NCBI GenBank assembly: GCA_014381555.1
Contig: JACNLO010000048.1
Span: 1 to 59,694, forward strand
Direction: 5' to 3'
Origin: Planctomycetota bacterium
GTDB lineage: Bacteria > Planctomycetota > Phycisphaerae > Phycisphaerales > SM1A02
Length of the DNA stretch: 59,694 nucleotides
The position numbers and the translations under genes are program-made. The notes beneath the pieces were generated by a model, which ran no database searches, had not been told where the DNA came from, and saw only the letters and a program-made list of their open reading frames with translations. How positions within the stretch are numbered: the stretch's first letter is position 1; the number at the start of each line of letters is the position of its first letter. Of the stretch, positions 43,762 through 52,946 are shown piece by piece.

Positions 43762-46013
43762 GAACGATCAACCATGCTCTGTTGAACTTCATCTGTTGTG
43801 ACGCTCCTTCTACTTCCACCATACAGGGTTCGGCGAACTTTAACGGGTTTCGTTTCTATCTTTGGGTCTTCTGCCGTAGTTTTTGTGCTACCGGTCTTTT
43901 TTTGACCTTTCTTTGTTCGTCTCCTAGAACGTTTCTTTTTAGATTTCTTCTTAATTGAGACTTTCTCTGTTTCAACAGTCCCTTTGTTAGAAGGCACTTT
44001 TTTGCCAGCTTGTTTTTTTCGTCCACCTTTACGTCGTCTGTGGCGATTCGTGTTCGAAGAAGTTTCAGACTCGCCAATTTCTGCCTTGATTTTCGTAATC
44101 AACTCATCTGTCATCTTAGACATATGTCCACGAATATTTTCACCTTGTGATTCGCACAAATCAATAACTTCTTTACTTGATTTTCCAACACTTCGAGCAA
44201 ATTGATACACTCGAGTAGCCTTTTCAGCAGGAGAATCTTTCCTTGTAGCCTTCTTAATCTTCTTTTTCTTGGCTGGCTTCTTATTAGGTGCATCAAGTTC
44301 TGCAATCTCTTTATCGAGTTTACTGTCTGTTGTAACAGAAGATGCTTCAGCAAGGGGGACATTCTTATTTCGCCGTCTCCTTGAACGACGCTTTCCCTTT
44401 TGTTTTGAATCCGCTTCCGGCTCTGGATTAACATACTCACCTTCAGCTTTAATCAATGCGTCAATAGTTGGGATATCAGAAGCAGGTAAAGTAGACAGGT
44501 CTATGTCAGAACCTCTAGCGTCATATGCATAATATGAAACACGATCAGCTGCTACGCCTTCACAAATCCGAACAACAATTCGCTTGTTCAAATTCTTCTC
44601 ATACCGATCAATTTCTGTTCGTTTATTTGAGAGCAAATAAGTTCCAACTTCAGTAGAACATGTAAATTCCACTCTGTGTATCTCTGAATGTTGCAACAAC
44701 CAACCACAATGCCTAGTTGCGTCTGCTGCCACCTCCTCTGTTGTTTTCACACGCCCAAGACCAGTACAGTGTGCACACCCTATATAGTGACTATCTAGGA
44801 CACTTGGCCGAATCCTCTGCCGAGTCATTTCGAGCAAGCCAAAACGACTAATTGGCAATACTGTGGATCGAGCTCGGTCACGTTCTAAATTATCTGAAAA
44901 TTTCTGTTCAACCTTTTTCCTATTTGCATGTTTACCCATGTCTATTAAGTCATTAATGACAATCCCACCTAAATCACGTAATCGTAATTGCCTGCATATT
45001 TCATTCGCTGCTTCAAGGTTTGTATTCAAGGCATTTGCTTCACTGTTCCTTGCGCCTCTACTTTTGCCAGAATTCACATCAATTGCAACGAGCGCCTCTG
45101 TTTGGTCAATAACTAAGCGACCACCACTTGGAAGAATAACCTCGCGACTATGCACCTCTTCAATTTGTCGTTCGATATCAAAAGCATGGAAAATAGGAGA
45201 TGAATCTCGATACAGAACTACCTTTCTTGAAGACCTAGGCGCAGCAATTTTAAGAAAAGCACTGATTCGTTCGTACGATGACTCGGAGTCCACAACAATA
45301 GCGCCAATACTTTTGCGAAGCACATCTCGGATAGTTCTAACTAATAAATCTGACTCGTTGTACAACTGGCAAGGCGCACCAATTGTTGAGATTCTCTTTT
45401 CGATCATCTTCCAGAGTCTCATTAGATAGGCGATATCACGTTTAATTTCAACTTGTTTTTTACCAAGACCAGCTGTGCGTAGAATGAACCCAAATCCATC
45501 TGGGAGGTTTATTGAATCAAGAATTTTTCGCATTTCTCGGCGATCATCTTCGTCTTCGATTTTTCTAGACACACCAACCTTATCCATATAAGGCATCATC
45601 ACTGCAAGCCTTCCAGGAATTGATAAATAACTCGTCAGAGTAGGCCCCTTAGTTCCAATGCCTTCCTTTAAAACCTGTATTAGAATTTCGTCGCCACGTT
45701 TTACACATTTTTGGATTGGAGGCCTGTTGTGTTTGGCAATCTTTTTACCAACCCGTTCGCTCGTTTCTTTTCCAGGAAAGTATTTAGGATGCAAGTCGGT
45801 AACATGCAAGAAACCACTCTGTGCGCCACCATATTCAATGAATGCTGCTTGAATTGCTGGCTCAACATTCGTTACACGTCCTTTGTAGATGTTCCCAACT
45901 CCGGTCGCCGAATTAATCCTCTCGGTGTAAAGTTCTTCTAGTCTGCCATCTTCTAAAATGGCAATTCGTGTTTCAACCCCAGGATCATCATTTATGACCA
46001 TGATTTCCTTCAT
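43758..46013 (-). CDS. RNase E/G family ribonuclease with IF2_N-like module in its tail
   Basis: 751 residues. S1 domain ('VGNIYKGRVTNVEPAIQAAF', 'YGGAQSGFLHVTDLHPKYFP'), then 5' sensor and the DNase I-like catalytic region with metal Asp in 'EALVAIDVNSGKSRG' and 'LGGIVINDLIDMG', and the C-x2-C Zn-link ('GCAHCTGLGRV'). From ~500 on it is Lys/Arg-rich and poorly conserved, but residues ~601-646 ('RVYQFARSVGKSSKEVIDLC' and 'ESQGENIRGHMSKMTDEL') resemble the IF2_N module of translation initiation factor IF-2. The degradosome scaffold of E. coli has no such module. ATG 46013 with GGGG upstream is preferred; the frame opens at 46106 (31 more basic residues). Confidence 0.9.
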   Translation of the reverse strand: MKEIMVINDDPGVETRIAILEDGRLEELYTERINSATGVGNIYKGRVTNVEPAIQAAFIEYGGAQSGFLHVTDLHPKYFPGKETSERVGKKIAKHNRPPIQKCVKRGDEILIQVLKEGIGTKGPTLTSYLSIPGRLAVMMPYMDKVGVSRKIEDEDDRREMRKILDSINLPDGFGFILRTAGLGKKQVEIKRDIAYLMRLWKMIEKRISTIGAPCQLYNESDLLVRTIRDVLRKSIGAIVVDSESSYERISAFLKIAAPRSSRKVVLYRDSSPIFHAFDIERQIEEVHSREVILPSGGRLVIDQTEALVAIDVNSGKSRGARNSEANALNTNLEAANEICRQLRLRDLGGIVINDLIDMGKHANRKKVEQKFSDNLERDRARSTVLPISRFGLLEMTRQRIRPSVLDSHYIGCAHCTGLGRVKTTEEVAADATRHCGWLLQHSEIHRVEFTCSTEVGTYLLSNKRTEIDRYEKNLNKRIVVRICEGVAADRVSYYAYDARGSDIDLSTLPASDIPTIDALIKAEGEYVNPEPEADSKQKGKRRSRRRRNKNVPLAEASSVTTDSKLDKEIAELDAPNKKPAKKKKIKKATRKDSPAEKATRVYQFARSVGKSSKEVIDLCESQGENIRGHMSKMTDELITKIKAEIGESETSSNTNRHRRRKGGRKKQAGKKVPSNKGTVETEKVSIKKKSKKKRSRRRTKKGQKKTGSTKTTAEDPKIETKPVKVRRTLYGGSRRSVTTDEVQQSMVDRS

Positions 46014-46137
46014 TGGGTTCCCCTTTGTTTTTTTACCCCCGCTTGATTTGGCTTTTGTCACAATAGACCTTTTCCGCAATTGCGGTTTTGCCAGAACACG
46101 AACCATGTAAGTGCTATGAGAAAATAGGTCTCACATA

Positions 46138-46247
46138 ACGCGGGCAGATTCCGCAGTTTTCTTACTTGGAGGACGATATGAAAATCGCCCAAAGTGTTCG
46201 GTGAGTTGCAGGCCGCGTACCTAAGTACTGTTGCGATCCCTGCGCGT
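46138..46247 (-). ncRNA. Candidate structured RNA leader upstream of the RNase E/G gene
   Basis: About 110 nt between ptsI and the RNase E/G gene. The ends (46227-46247 and 46138-46157) pair as ACGCG/CGCGT, CAG/CTG, CGCA/TGCG with small bulges. Inside is a hairpin GGGCGAT-TTTCAT-ATCGTCC (46171-46190) and a GTAC-TTAG-GTAC tetraloop hairpin. The 245-bp gap has no credible gene. RNase E genes are often autoregulated through structured leaders, which fits, but I match it to no known family. Confidence 0.4.
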
Positions 46248-46259
46248 CGTTGATTCGTT

Positions 46260-48032
46260 TTATGTCTGAGTCGTCTGCTCGGCGGACCATCCACCAATTG
46301 CCTCAGGCACTTTTTTCTGCAATTCATCTCGAAGCGTCGACAAAATTCGACGATCCGAATCGAGCGACCCAATTTTTCGGGCTAACCGCTCACACTCATC
46401 AACCGTTACCTTTCGAATAACCTGCTTTATGGCGGGTATTTGCGATGGAACCAAAGACAGGTTCCGTAATCCTAGGCCAATGAGTAACATAGTATATACC
46501 GGATCACCAGCAATCTCTCCACAAAGGCTAGTTTCGACCTTTCCACGCCGTGCAGCCCTAATAACGGACTTTATCAACTTAATCACAGCTGGGTTAGTGG
46601 CAGTATAAAGACTAGCGACCCGTTCATTCCCTCGGTCAACAGCGACAGTATATTGAATTAAATCGTTAGTTCCTATAGAAAAGAAGTCCACTTCTCTTGT
46701 AAAAGTGGCAGCCATAAGCGCCGCGCTTGGGACTTCTACCATCATTCCAACTGGAATATTTTGAGAAAACTTTATGCCCTCTTCATCACATTCTTCTAGT
46801 ACCTCATTAAAGATCAGCTTAGCTTGGCGAAGTTCATTCATTGAAGTTATCAGAGGAAACATAATCCTCAATGGACCAACCGATGATGCACGGATTATAG
46901 CTCGCAACTGAGTACGAAATAGCTCTTGATGTTGAAGGCAATAGCGGATTGATCGTAACCCAAGAAAAGGGTTTCGCTCAGGTTCCATTGCTTGTGCTTG
47001 GGTATATTTATCTGCGCCAAGGTCGAGAGTTCTAATTGTCAAAGTACGACCTTCAAGTTTATAAAGTGCTGAAGTGTATTCATCAAACAATTCATCTTCT
47101 GTGGGTAAAGAAGATGTAGTTAGGTATTGGAATTCAGTTCTATAAAGCCCTACGCCTTCTCCCCCCTTTTCAATGACTTGTTCTATTTCGTGTGCAAACT
47201 CTATATTTCCATAGAGGTGTATTTCTTCACCGTCAAGAGTGACAGAATCCTGTTTTGAAATCTCTTCAGTTTGCTGCTTGAATGATTCAAGAAGTTCAAT
47301 ATTCTGACGCATTCTTGCAAGAGTTCCTTCATCAGGATCGATGATAACTGTTCCAGTTTTTCCGTCGAGAATAAGCATGTCGCCATCGCTAACTTCTTCA
47401 GCGACTGACTTGCAACCGACCACAACTGGGATACCTATTGCCGCAGCAACAATAGAACTGTGGTCAGTTCTTCCTCCAATATCAGTTGCTATCCCTAAGA
47501 CATTATTATGGTTAAATGTAGCAGCATCACCTGGTGTCACTTGGTGACAGATAACAATGACTGGTTCCTCAACTGATGCTAGTCTATCCTTTGATCCACC
47601 GGTCAATTGATTCATCAATCGACGCTCTAAGTCAAAGACGTCATTAGCCTTATCACGAAAGACTGGATTATCCATTGACCGAAACTTATCAGCAAGTTCT
47701 CCGAATGCTTCAACTACAGCAAACGACGCATTAACCCCTTCATTCTTAATTCTATTTCGTATTGGCTCGATTAGCGACACGTCATTGAGCAAACCAAGAT
47801 GGAACGAAAATATCTTAGCCGGCTCAGCACCAAGGGTCTCTTCAACTTGGTCCTTATCGCGCTCGACCTCTTTATGTACACTTTGAATTGCGTTAGAAAA
47901 GCGCTCAAGTTCTGCTGGTACCTCAGAAGTATTTAGAATTAGAAAAGGAACACGATGAAGCGATTTCTCTAAGACTAACGCTCGAGCGATAACTACGCCT
48001 GGACTAACTGGAATGCCTTGTAGGAGTTTCAT
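46260..48032 (-). CDS. ptsI: PTS enzyme I (phosphoenolpyruvate-protein phosphotransferase)
   Basis: 590 residues. N-terminal HPr-binding domain, phospho-His domain 'DIGGRTDHSSIVAAAIGIP' (active His), and the C-terminal PEP-binding barrel 'EFQYLTTSSLPTEDELF', 'IRTLDLGADK', 'FFSIGTNDLIQYTVAVDRGN' and the Cys-containing 'SLCGEIAGDP'. Complete enzyme I. No HPr, EIIA or transporter adjoins it, as in planctomycetes with a regulatory PTS. Start ATG 48032; TTG 48053 is possible. It lies 54 bp after the RND pump. Confidence 0.94.
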   Translation of the reverse strand: MKLLQGIPVSPGVVIARALVLEKSLHRVPFLILNTSEVPAELERFSNAIQSVHKEVERDKDQVEETLGAEPAKIFSFHLGLLNDVSLIEPIRNRIKNEGVNASFAVVEAFGELADKFRSMDNPVFRDKANDVFDLERRLMNQLTGGSKDRLASVEEPVIVICHQVTPGDAATFNHNNVLGIATDIGGRTDHSSIVAAAIGIPVVVGCKSVAEEVSDGDMLILDGKTGTVIIDPDEGTLARMRQNIELLESFKQQTEEISKQDSVTLDGEEIHLYGNIEFAHEIEQVIEKGGEGVGLYRTEFQYLTTSSLPTEDELFDEYTSALYKLEGRTLTIRTLDLGADKYTQAQAMEPERNPFLGLRSIRYCLQHQELFRTQLRAIIRASSVGPLRIMFPLITSMNELRQAKLIFNEVLEECDEEGIKFSQNIPVGMMVEVPSAALMAATFTREVDFFSIGTNDLIQYTVAVDRGNERVASLYTATNPAVIKLIKSVIRAARRGKVETSLCGEIAGDPVYTMLLIGLGLRNLSLVPSQIPAIKQVIRKVTVDECERLARKIGSLDSDRRILSTLRDELQKKVPEAIGGWSAEQTTQT

Positions 48033-48086
48033 AACCAAAGAAGCGCTCGGCAAGTTAACTAATGAAGTTCCGAGGGCTCAGGGTTA

Positions 48087-51000
48087 TTATAACGGACCTT
48101 CACGACCCCCTGACCAAAGGTACTTGCCCATTTCCTTAAAGTCATTGCCTATAACAAGTAACGCTGGCAATAATAGAAGGATTAGAACAGTGGCGCTCAT
48201 CAAGCCAAATGATATTGCGATCGCCATGGGAATTAGAAATTTTGCTTGCATTGACTGTTCAAGCATTAAAGGGGTAAGTCCCAAAACTGTTGTGATTGTC
48301 GTCAAGAATATAGGCCTAAGTCGTGCAGCGCCTGCACTTAGTAGAGAGGTACTCAAATCATCTCCCTCTGCTCTTCTTGAGTTATAAAACTCAACAAAAA
48401 TCAGCGAGTCATTGACGACAACACCACTAAGGGCGACAAATCCAATCATACTCAAAAATGAAAGTGAAACACCTGCGAAATAATGCCCCCAGATTACACC
48501 AATCATTGCAAAAGGAATTCCGATCATAACTATGAGTGGCTGGAAGTAACTTCCAAAGAGCCAAGCCAAAATAACGTAAATCATCAAACACGCTGCACTA
48601 AATCCTAGCGGAAGAGAGCTGAAAGCGTCTTGTTGTTGTTCCTGCCTCCCACCCTTTGAAAAATCAACATCAGGGAAGGCAGCTTGCCATTTCTCAAAGG
48701 GCAAATCTGCCGCAATTGATTCAGGGCTCACCCCTTCCGCGATGTCAGCGGTGAGCGTAACATTTCTTTTACGATCCAATCGGTGAATAGTTGTGTGCCC
48801 ACGCTTCTCAGTGATACTTGCTATCTCTACCAATGGAATTGAGACACCATTTGGAGTTGTTATCCAAAGTTGCTCCAACTCTCCGAGATTTTTACGAATG
48901 TCTTCACCCATCTTGACACGAACATCAACTTCTTCGTCTCCATTAGCAAAAACATGCGCATCTATACCGTAAACCGCACCTCTAACTTGGCGTGCGAGCT
49001 CTTTCAACGTTAGCCCAGTACTTGAGGCACCTTCTAGTAACTCTAAATGAAGTTCTCGTTGGCCTGCTGAAGCATCGTCGACAATATCAGACACTGATGC
49101 ATATTTTCTTAAATCTTCTTTTATTAAACCTGCTGCTGCAAGCAAACTTCTCTCATCTTCGCCCTGTAACTTAATCGTGATGTCAGCACCACCCGGAGCA
49201 CCGGACATCAATACATATCCAATACTATCAGCCATCATTGCACGATCACCGAATGCATTCCTAATGTTATCGATGACTTCATTTGCATTTAATTCTCGAT
49301 TTTCTGCAGGTGTCAACTCAATAAATAGCTGCCCAAGGTTTGAGCCAAGACCTCCAGAAGTTCCCTCTGTAGGCATCTGTACGCCAATAGCAGTGCTTAT
49401 GTGATGCACCTGCTTTTGATCTCGCGAAGCCCTCTCAATATGCTCGAGCATTCGCAGCGATTGAGAGTAAGGTGTTCCCTCTGGCATGCGAACATTGATA
49501 GCGATTGTTTCAGCATCAGGAATAGTCATAAACTCATATCCAACACGACCCCCTGCAACTAAACCCATTGAAACAATCAATGTCGAAATCGCAACGGCAA
49601 GGGAGATGTATCGAAATTTAATAACGAGCGACAGCACCCGTAAATAACTTGGAACTATCTTTTGAAAAAGAAAATGGTCACGAGCGACTTCGTATTTTTT
49701 AATTAACGTTCCAATCCTTGACGTTGACTGGGCTTCTGTTTTTTCCAAACTATGCCCCAAGTGTCCTGGCAAAATCGACAATGCTTCAAACAAACTCATA
49801 GCAAGCGCGCAAGCAACAACAACAGGGAGTGCCCCAAGAAGATCTCCCATGTTCCCCTTTACAAAAGTGAGTGGCAAAAAAGCGACAATTGAAGTAAGAA
49901 CTGTCGCGACAACAGGCCAAAGCACTTGACCTGCTCCAGTGACTGCAGCTTCCATTGCAGACACACCTTTTTCATGTTGGGCCTTTATATTTTCTGCTAC
50001 GACAATAGCATCATCTACAAGAAGCCCTAGAACCAAAATTAATGCAAACATCGTAAGCATGTTCAGAGTAATCCCAAAAAGAGACATGACAAACAAAGTG
50101 CCACCAAGTGCGGTGAGCAATCCAATCCCTACCCAAAACGCAACACGCCAATTTAATGCGAGCAATAATAATACGAAGACTAAAATTCCACCATACACCG
50201 CATTCTTAGTAAGCAAGTTCATTCTGCCTTCAACGAATCTTGCGAGATCAGTAAATGTTGAGAGCGAGGTGTTACTTGGCAACGGTTCTGAATCTACGCC
50301 AAGTTGCCATGCTTTCTGCCTACTCGATTTCCCACCTAAAATATTGTCTTGCCAAGTAGGTTCAAATGGTTCTCCCATTCTTCCTGCAACATAGGATCGT
50401 ACTATTTCTGCAATAACAACAATATCTTGATCTCCAGACTTTGTTATAAACAGATTCATTGCTGGCTGTGAATTAAAACGAGTAGTAATTGGTATGTCCA
50501 CCAAAGTTGTTTGCACATTTGCAATATCACCTAGGCGAAGTGTCTCACCATCATGAGAAGAACGAATCACGATTTCTTCTAACTCAATAGAGGATTCTTC
50601 AGGAGCATTTGTTCGAATAACGATATCGCCTCCCGAACTTCGCAACGTTCCGCCTGGAATTTCACTCATCCACATCGAAATGCGATCTGCAACTGACGTA
50701 ATACTTAACCCATGCTCGACCAAACTGTCTTGATCAACTTCAACTGTTAACTCGTTTTCTATATCCCCGCCAACATTTATCGCGCCCATTTCAGAAAATG
50801 AACGAAGGTCATCACGAATATCGCGAATTGCTTTCTTCATGACATGATTGTCTACATCGCCCCAAAGCTGAACCATAATAACTGGCATAGCTGGTTCTAG
50901 CCGAGTTACAACTGGGCGCTCAACGTCTGTTGGCAAATCTTGTAATCCCTCAACCGAACGCCGAACCTCGTCGATTGCTTCATCAATATTAGACACCCCC

Positions 51001-51290
51001 TCTTTAAATGAAACGACAAGGGAGGCAGACCCCTCAATACAAGTTGTGCGAATCTCATCGACCTCATCAATATCAACAAGAGCGTTTTCTAACCTAGTCG
51101 CTATTGCACTTTCAACATTCTCTGGCGAAGCGCCGGGATATGCCATAGTTACCACGACTTTGTCAAACTCCATATCGGGGAAAAATTGACGTCTTAGATT
51201 AAACGCAGAAAATATTCCTGCAAGAATTAACCCTGCCATAAGCAGATTGATTGGAACAGGATTCTTAACTCCAAAGCGCGGGAGATTCAT
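48087..51290 (-). CDS. RND-family (AcrB/HAE-like) efflux transporter
   Basis: 1067 residues, close to the ~1030-1050 of the family. First TM at ~12-30 ('INLLMAGLILAGIFSAF'), large periplasmic loops, and the proton-relay Asp pair in TM4 'LVLGLLVDDAIVVAENI'. 'PGASPENVESAIATRLENAL' and 'VNDSLIFVEFYNSRRAEG' are also family blocks. Substrate could be drug, metal or lipid; the acidic pair in TM4 argues for HAE1-like drug/lipid export. Partner adaptor just upstream (ATGA overlap); no outer-membrane channel gene adjacent. Confidence 0.93.
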   Translation of the reverse strand: MNLPRFGVKNPVPINLLMAGLILAGIFSAFNLRRQFFPDMEFDKVVVTMAYPGASPENVESAIATRLENALVDIDEVDEIRTTCIEGSASLVVSFKEGVSNIDEAIDEVRRSVEGLQDLPTDVERPVVTRLEPAMPVIMVQLWGDVDNHVMKKAIRDIRDDLRSFSEMGAINVGGDIENELTVEVDQDSLVEHGLSITSVADRISMWMSEIPGGTLRSSGGDIVIRTNAPEESSIELEEIVIRSSHDGETLRLGDIANVQTTLVDIPITTRFNSQPAMNLFITKSGDQDIVVIAEIVRSYVAGRMGEPFEPTWQDNILGGKSSRQKAWQLGVDSEPLPSNTSLSTFTDLARFVEGRMNLLTKNAVYGGILVFVLLLLALNWRVAFWVGIGLLTALGGTLFVMSLFGITLNMLTMFALILVLGLLVDDAIVVAENIKAQHEKGVSAMEAAVTGAGQVLWPVVATVLTSIVAFLPLTFVKGNMGDLLGALPVVVACALAMSLFEALSILPGHLGHSLEKTEAQSTSRIGTLIKKYEVARDHFLFQKIVPSYLRVLSLVIKFRYISLAVAISTLIVSMGLVAGGRVGYEFMTIPDAETIAINVRMPEGTPYSQSLRMLEHIERASRDQKQVHHISTAIGVQMPTEGTSGGLGSNLGQLFIELTPAENRELNANEVIDNIRNAFGDRAMMADSIGYVLMSGAPGGADITIKLQGEDERSLLAAAGLIKEDLRKYASVSDIVDDASAGQRELHLELLEGASSTGLTLKELARQVRGAVYGIDAHVFANGDEEVDVRVKMGEDIRKNLGELEQLWITTPNGVSIPLVEIASITEKRGHTTIHRLDRKRNVTLTADIAEGVSPESIAADLPFEKWQAAFPDVDFSKGGRQEQQQDAFSSLPLGFSAACLMIYVILAWLFGSYFQPLIVMIGIPFAMIGVIWGHYFAGVSLSFLSMIGFVALSGVVVNDSLIFVEFYNSRRAEGDDLSTSLLSAGAARLRPIFLTTITTVLGLTPLMLEQSMQAKFLIPMAIAISFGLMSATVLILLLLPALLVIGNDFKEMGKYLWSGGREGPL

Positions 51291-52585
51291 TCTGCTGCAA
51301 CCTCAGTGGCAAGGATCGAACGAACACTCATTCCGTCTCGCAAATTTCCTCCAGGATCAACAACAACCAAGTCTCCCTCGGCCAATGGAGTTTGTAGAAC
51401 CGCCCAATCATAGTCAGGCAAACCAAATTGGTCAAAGTTTGCTTTAATGGAATAATCTATGGCAACTGGAATACTACGTAAAACAGAATCTCGAACAATC
51501 ATAAGCCTATCGTCACGAAGAGCCCTTCTTGGAACAACCCATCTTGGAGTAGCTGTGGTTGTATTAACGACTTCTCCTCTTAAGAAAATCCCAGGAGGAA
51601 TACGAAAGTTATTGTTTGGATTTTGTTCAACATCAACAAAGGCAACCATCGTTCTGGTTTGCTGATCATCTTCTGGTGCAATTCTAGAAATATGAGCGCC
51701 CCAATGTCGTTTCCCAAACCCTGCAGAGCGTAGATTAACTGGGTCAAGCACGTTGACGTATGAACGAGCATAAGAAGGTAATCGCAATGGAATTTCTAGG
51801 TTACCGCTGTTTACAACTCGTACTATTCTTTTCCCATTGCTTACATGTTCGCCTACACGTACATCAATCTCCTGTATCACACCATCAATTGGACTTAGAA
51901 CTTTACATCTCTTCAAATTCTCTTGAGCTAGTGCAAGCTCAGCTTGTTTTGTTGCAATAGTTGAAGTTGCTCGCTCTTCTTTTATAGGGAAACGGTTAGC
52001 AGATTCAGTAGCATTTACAGAGGCAGCCGTTGCTGCAATTGTTTTTTGCTTCGCAATGTCAATCTCTCTTTGCTTAGCAGCACCGCGCTTAAAGGCGTCA
52101 GTGATTCTCTGAAGTTCTGCCTCAGACAGTTCTTGATCTCTCCTGGCAAGTTCTGCGCGTTCATCAGCAGCACAACTTTCAACAGCAATTAGTGCCATCT
52201 CTGACTTCGATGTTGCCAGGGAAAGTTCCGCCCGAACAACCTGCTGTTTATAATCCACATCATCAAGTTCAACGAGCAAATCTCCTTTTTGTACAACATA
52301 TCCAACGCGAGTCGTCGGTGGCAGGAGCGTAACTATAGAAGATACTTGCGTAGGAACATCCGCATGTTGCAGCGCATCGGCAGTACCGTATCCTACGGTT
52401 CTTCTGGCAATTGGAATTTGCTTTGCCTCCATTACAATTACTGCAGGGAATGAACGATTTCCACTCACAATCTCAAGTTTGGGTTTCGAACTTATAAGCA
52501 TTGATAGAATGGCATAGCCAATCACAACACAAATAACGGACACAATTGCTCTTGTTAGAAAAGAAATGGTTCGACTTGTTGGCAT
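51287..52585 (-). CDS. RND efflux periplasmic adaptor (MFP/HlyD)
   Basis: 432 residues. N-terminal anchor ('AIVSVICVVIGYAILSMLI'), barrel-sandwich hybrid halves ('GYVVQKGDLLVELDDVDYKQ' and 'VLSPIDGVIQEIDVRVGEHV') around a coiled-coil hairpin ('DQELSEAELQRITDAFKRGA', 'ESANRFPIKEERATSTIATK'), then beta-barrel and membrane-proximal domains. Links the RND pump to an outer-membrane exit. ATG 52585 is preferred; the frame is open to ATG 52627, which would leave only 1 nt to gatC. Confidence 0.9.
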   Translation of the reverse strand: MPTSRTISFLTRAIVSVICVVIGYAILSMLISSKPKLEIVSGNRSFPAVIVMEAKQIPIARRTVGYGTADALQHADVPTQVSSIVTLLPPTTRVGYVVQKGDLLVELDDVDYKQQVVRAELSLATSKSEMALIAVESCAADERAELARRDQELSEAELQRITDAFKRGAAKQREIDIAKQKTIAATAASVNATESANRFPIKEERATSTIATKQAELALAQENLKRCKVLSPIDGVIQEIDVRVGEHVSNGKRIVRVVNSGNLEIPLRLPSYARSYVNVLDPVNLRSAGFGKRHWGAHISRIAPEDDQQTRTMVAFVDVEQNPNNNFRIPPGIFLRGEVVNTTTATPRWVVPRRALRDDRLMIVRDSVLRSIPVAIDYSIKANFDQFGLPDYDWAVLQTPLAEGDLVVVDPGGNLRDGMSVRSILATEVAAE

Positions 52586-52628
52586 AGAACCATATGATAC
52601 TTGATGGGATTCTGATACGCTCCCCATT

Positions 52629-52946
52629 ATGAACCAGATAGAACCAGATTCAGCATTATCTGACGATGCAGTTCGTCATGTCGCACATCTCTCTCGGCTA
52701 GCTCTTAATAATGAAGAATTTGCCGGCGCAAAAAAAGACCTTACTGCAATTTTTACACATATCGACCTACTAAAGTCCATTGACACCTCAGGTGTGGAGC
52801 CACTCGATCATCCGACTGAACTCACAAATAACACACGTGATGACACGGTTGGAGACTCTCTCACCCAAGAACAAGTTCTTGCAAATGCCCCCGCCACGAA
52901 AGATGTATATTTTGATGTGCCCAAGGTGCTAGGAGGTTCTGCATGA
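52629..52946 (+). CDS. gatC: Asp/Glu-tRNA amidotransferase subunit C
   Basis: 105 residues. GatC of the transamidosome that forms Asn-tRNA or Gln-tRNA from misacylated tRNA. 'VRHVAHLSRLALNNEE' at the N-terminus and 'HIDLLKSIDTSGVEPLDHPT' in the middle are family blocks. ATGA overlap with gatA. Very short divergent spacing to the RND adaptor. Confidence 0.95.
   Translation: MNQIEPDSALSDDAVRHVAHLSRLALNNEEFAGAKKDLTAIFTHIDLLKSIDTSGVEPLDHPTELTNNTRDDTVGDSLTQEQVLANAPATKDVYFDVPKVLGGSA

Noticed and set aside
46178-46204. Nine-codon plus-strand ORF with GGAGG 5 nt upstream
   Set aside because: No gene follows it on the plus strand, and the neighbours are all minus; most likely chance within a structured region.
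46058-46372. Minus-strand ORF of 104 codons between ptsI and the RNase E/G gene
   Set aside because: Overlaps ptsI C-terminus in another frame, no recognisable domain; the region is better read as a leader RNA.
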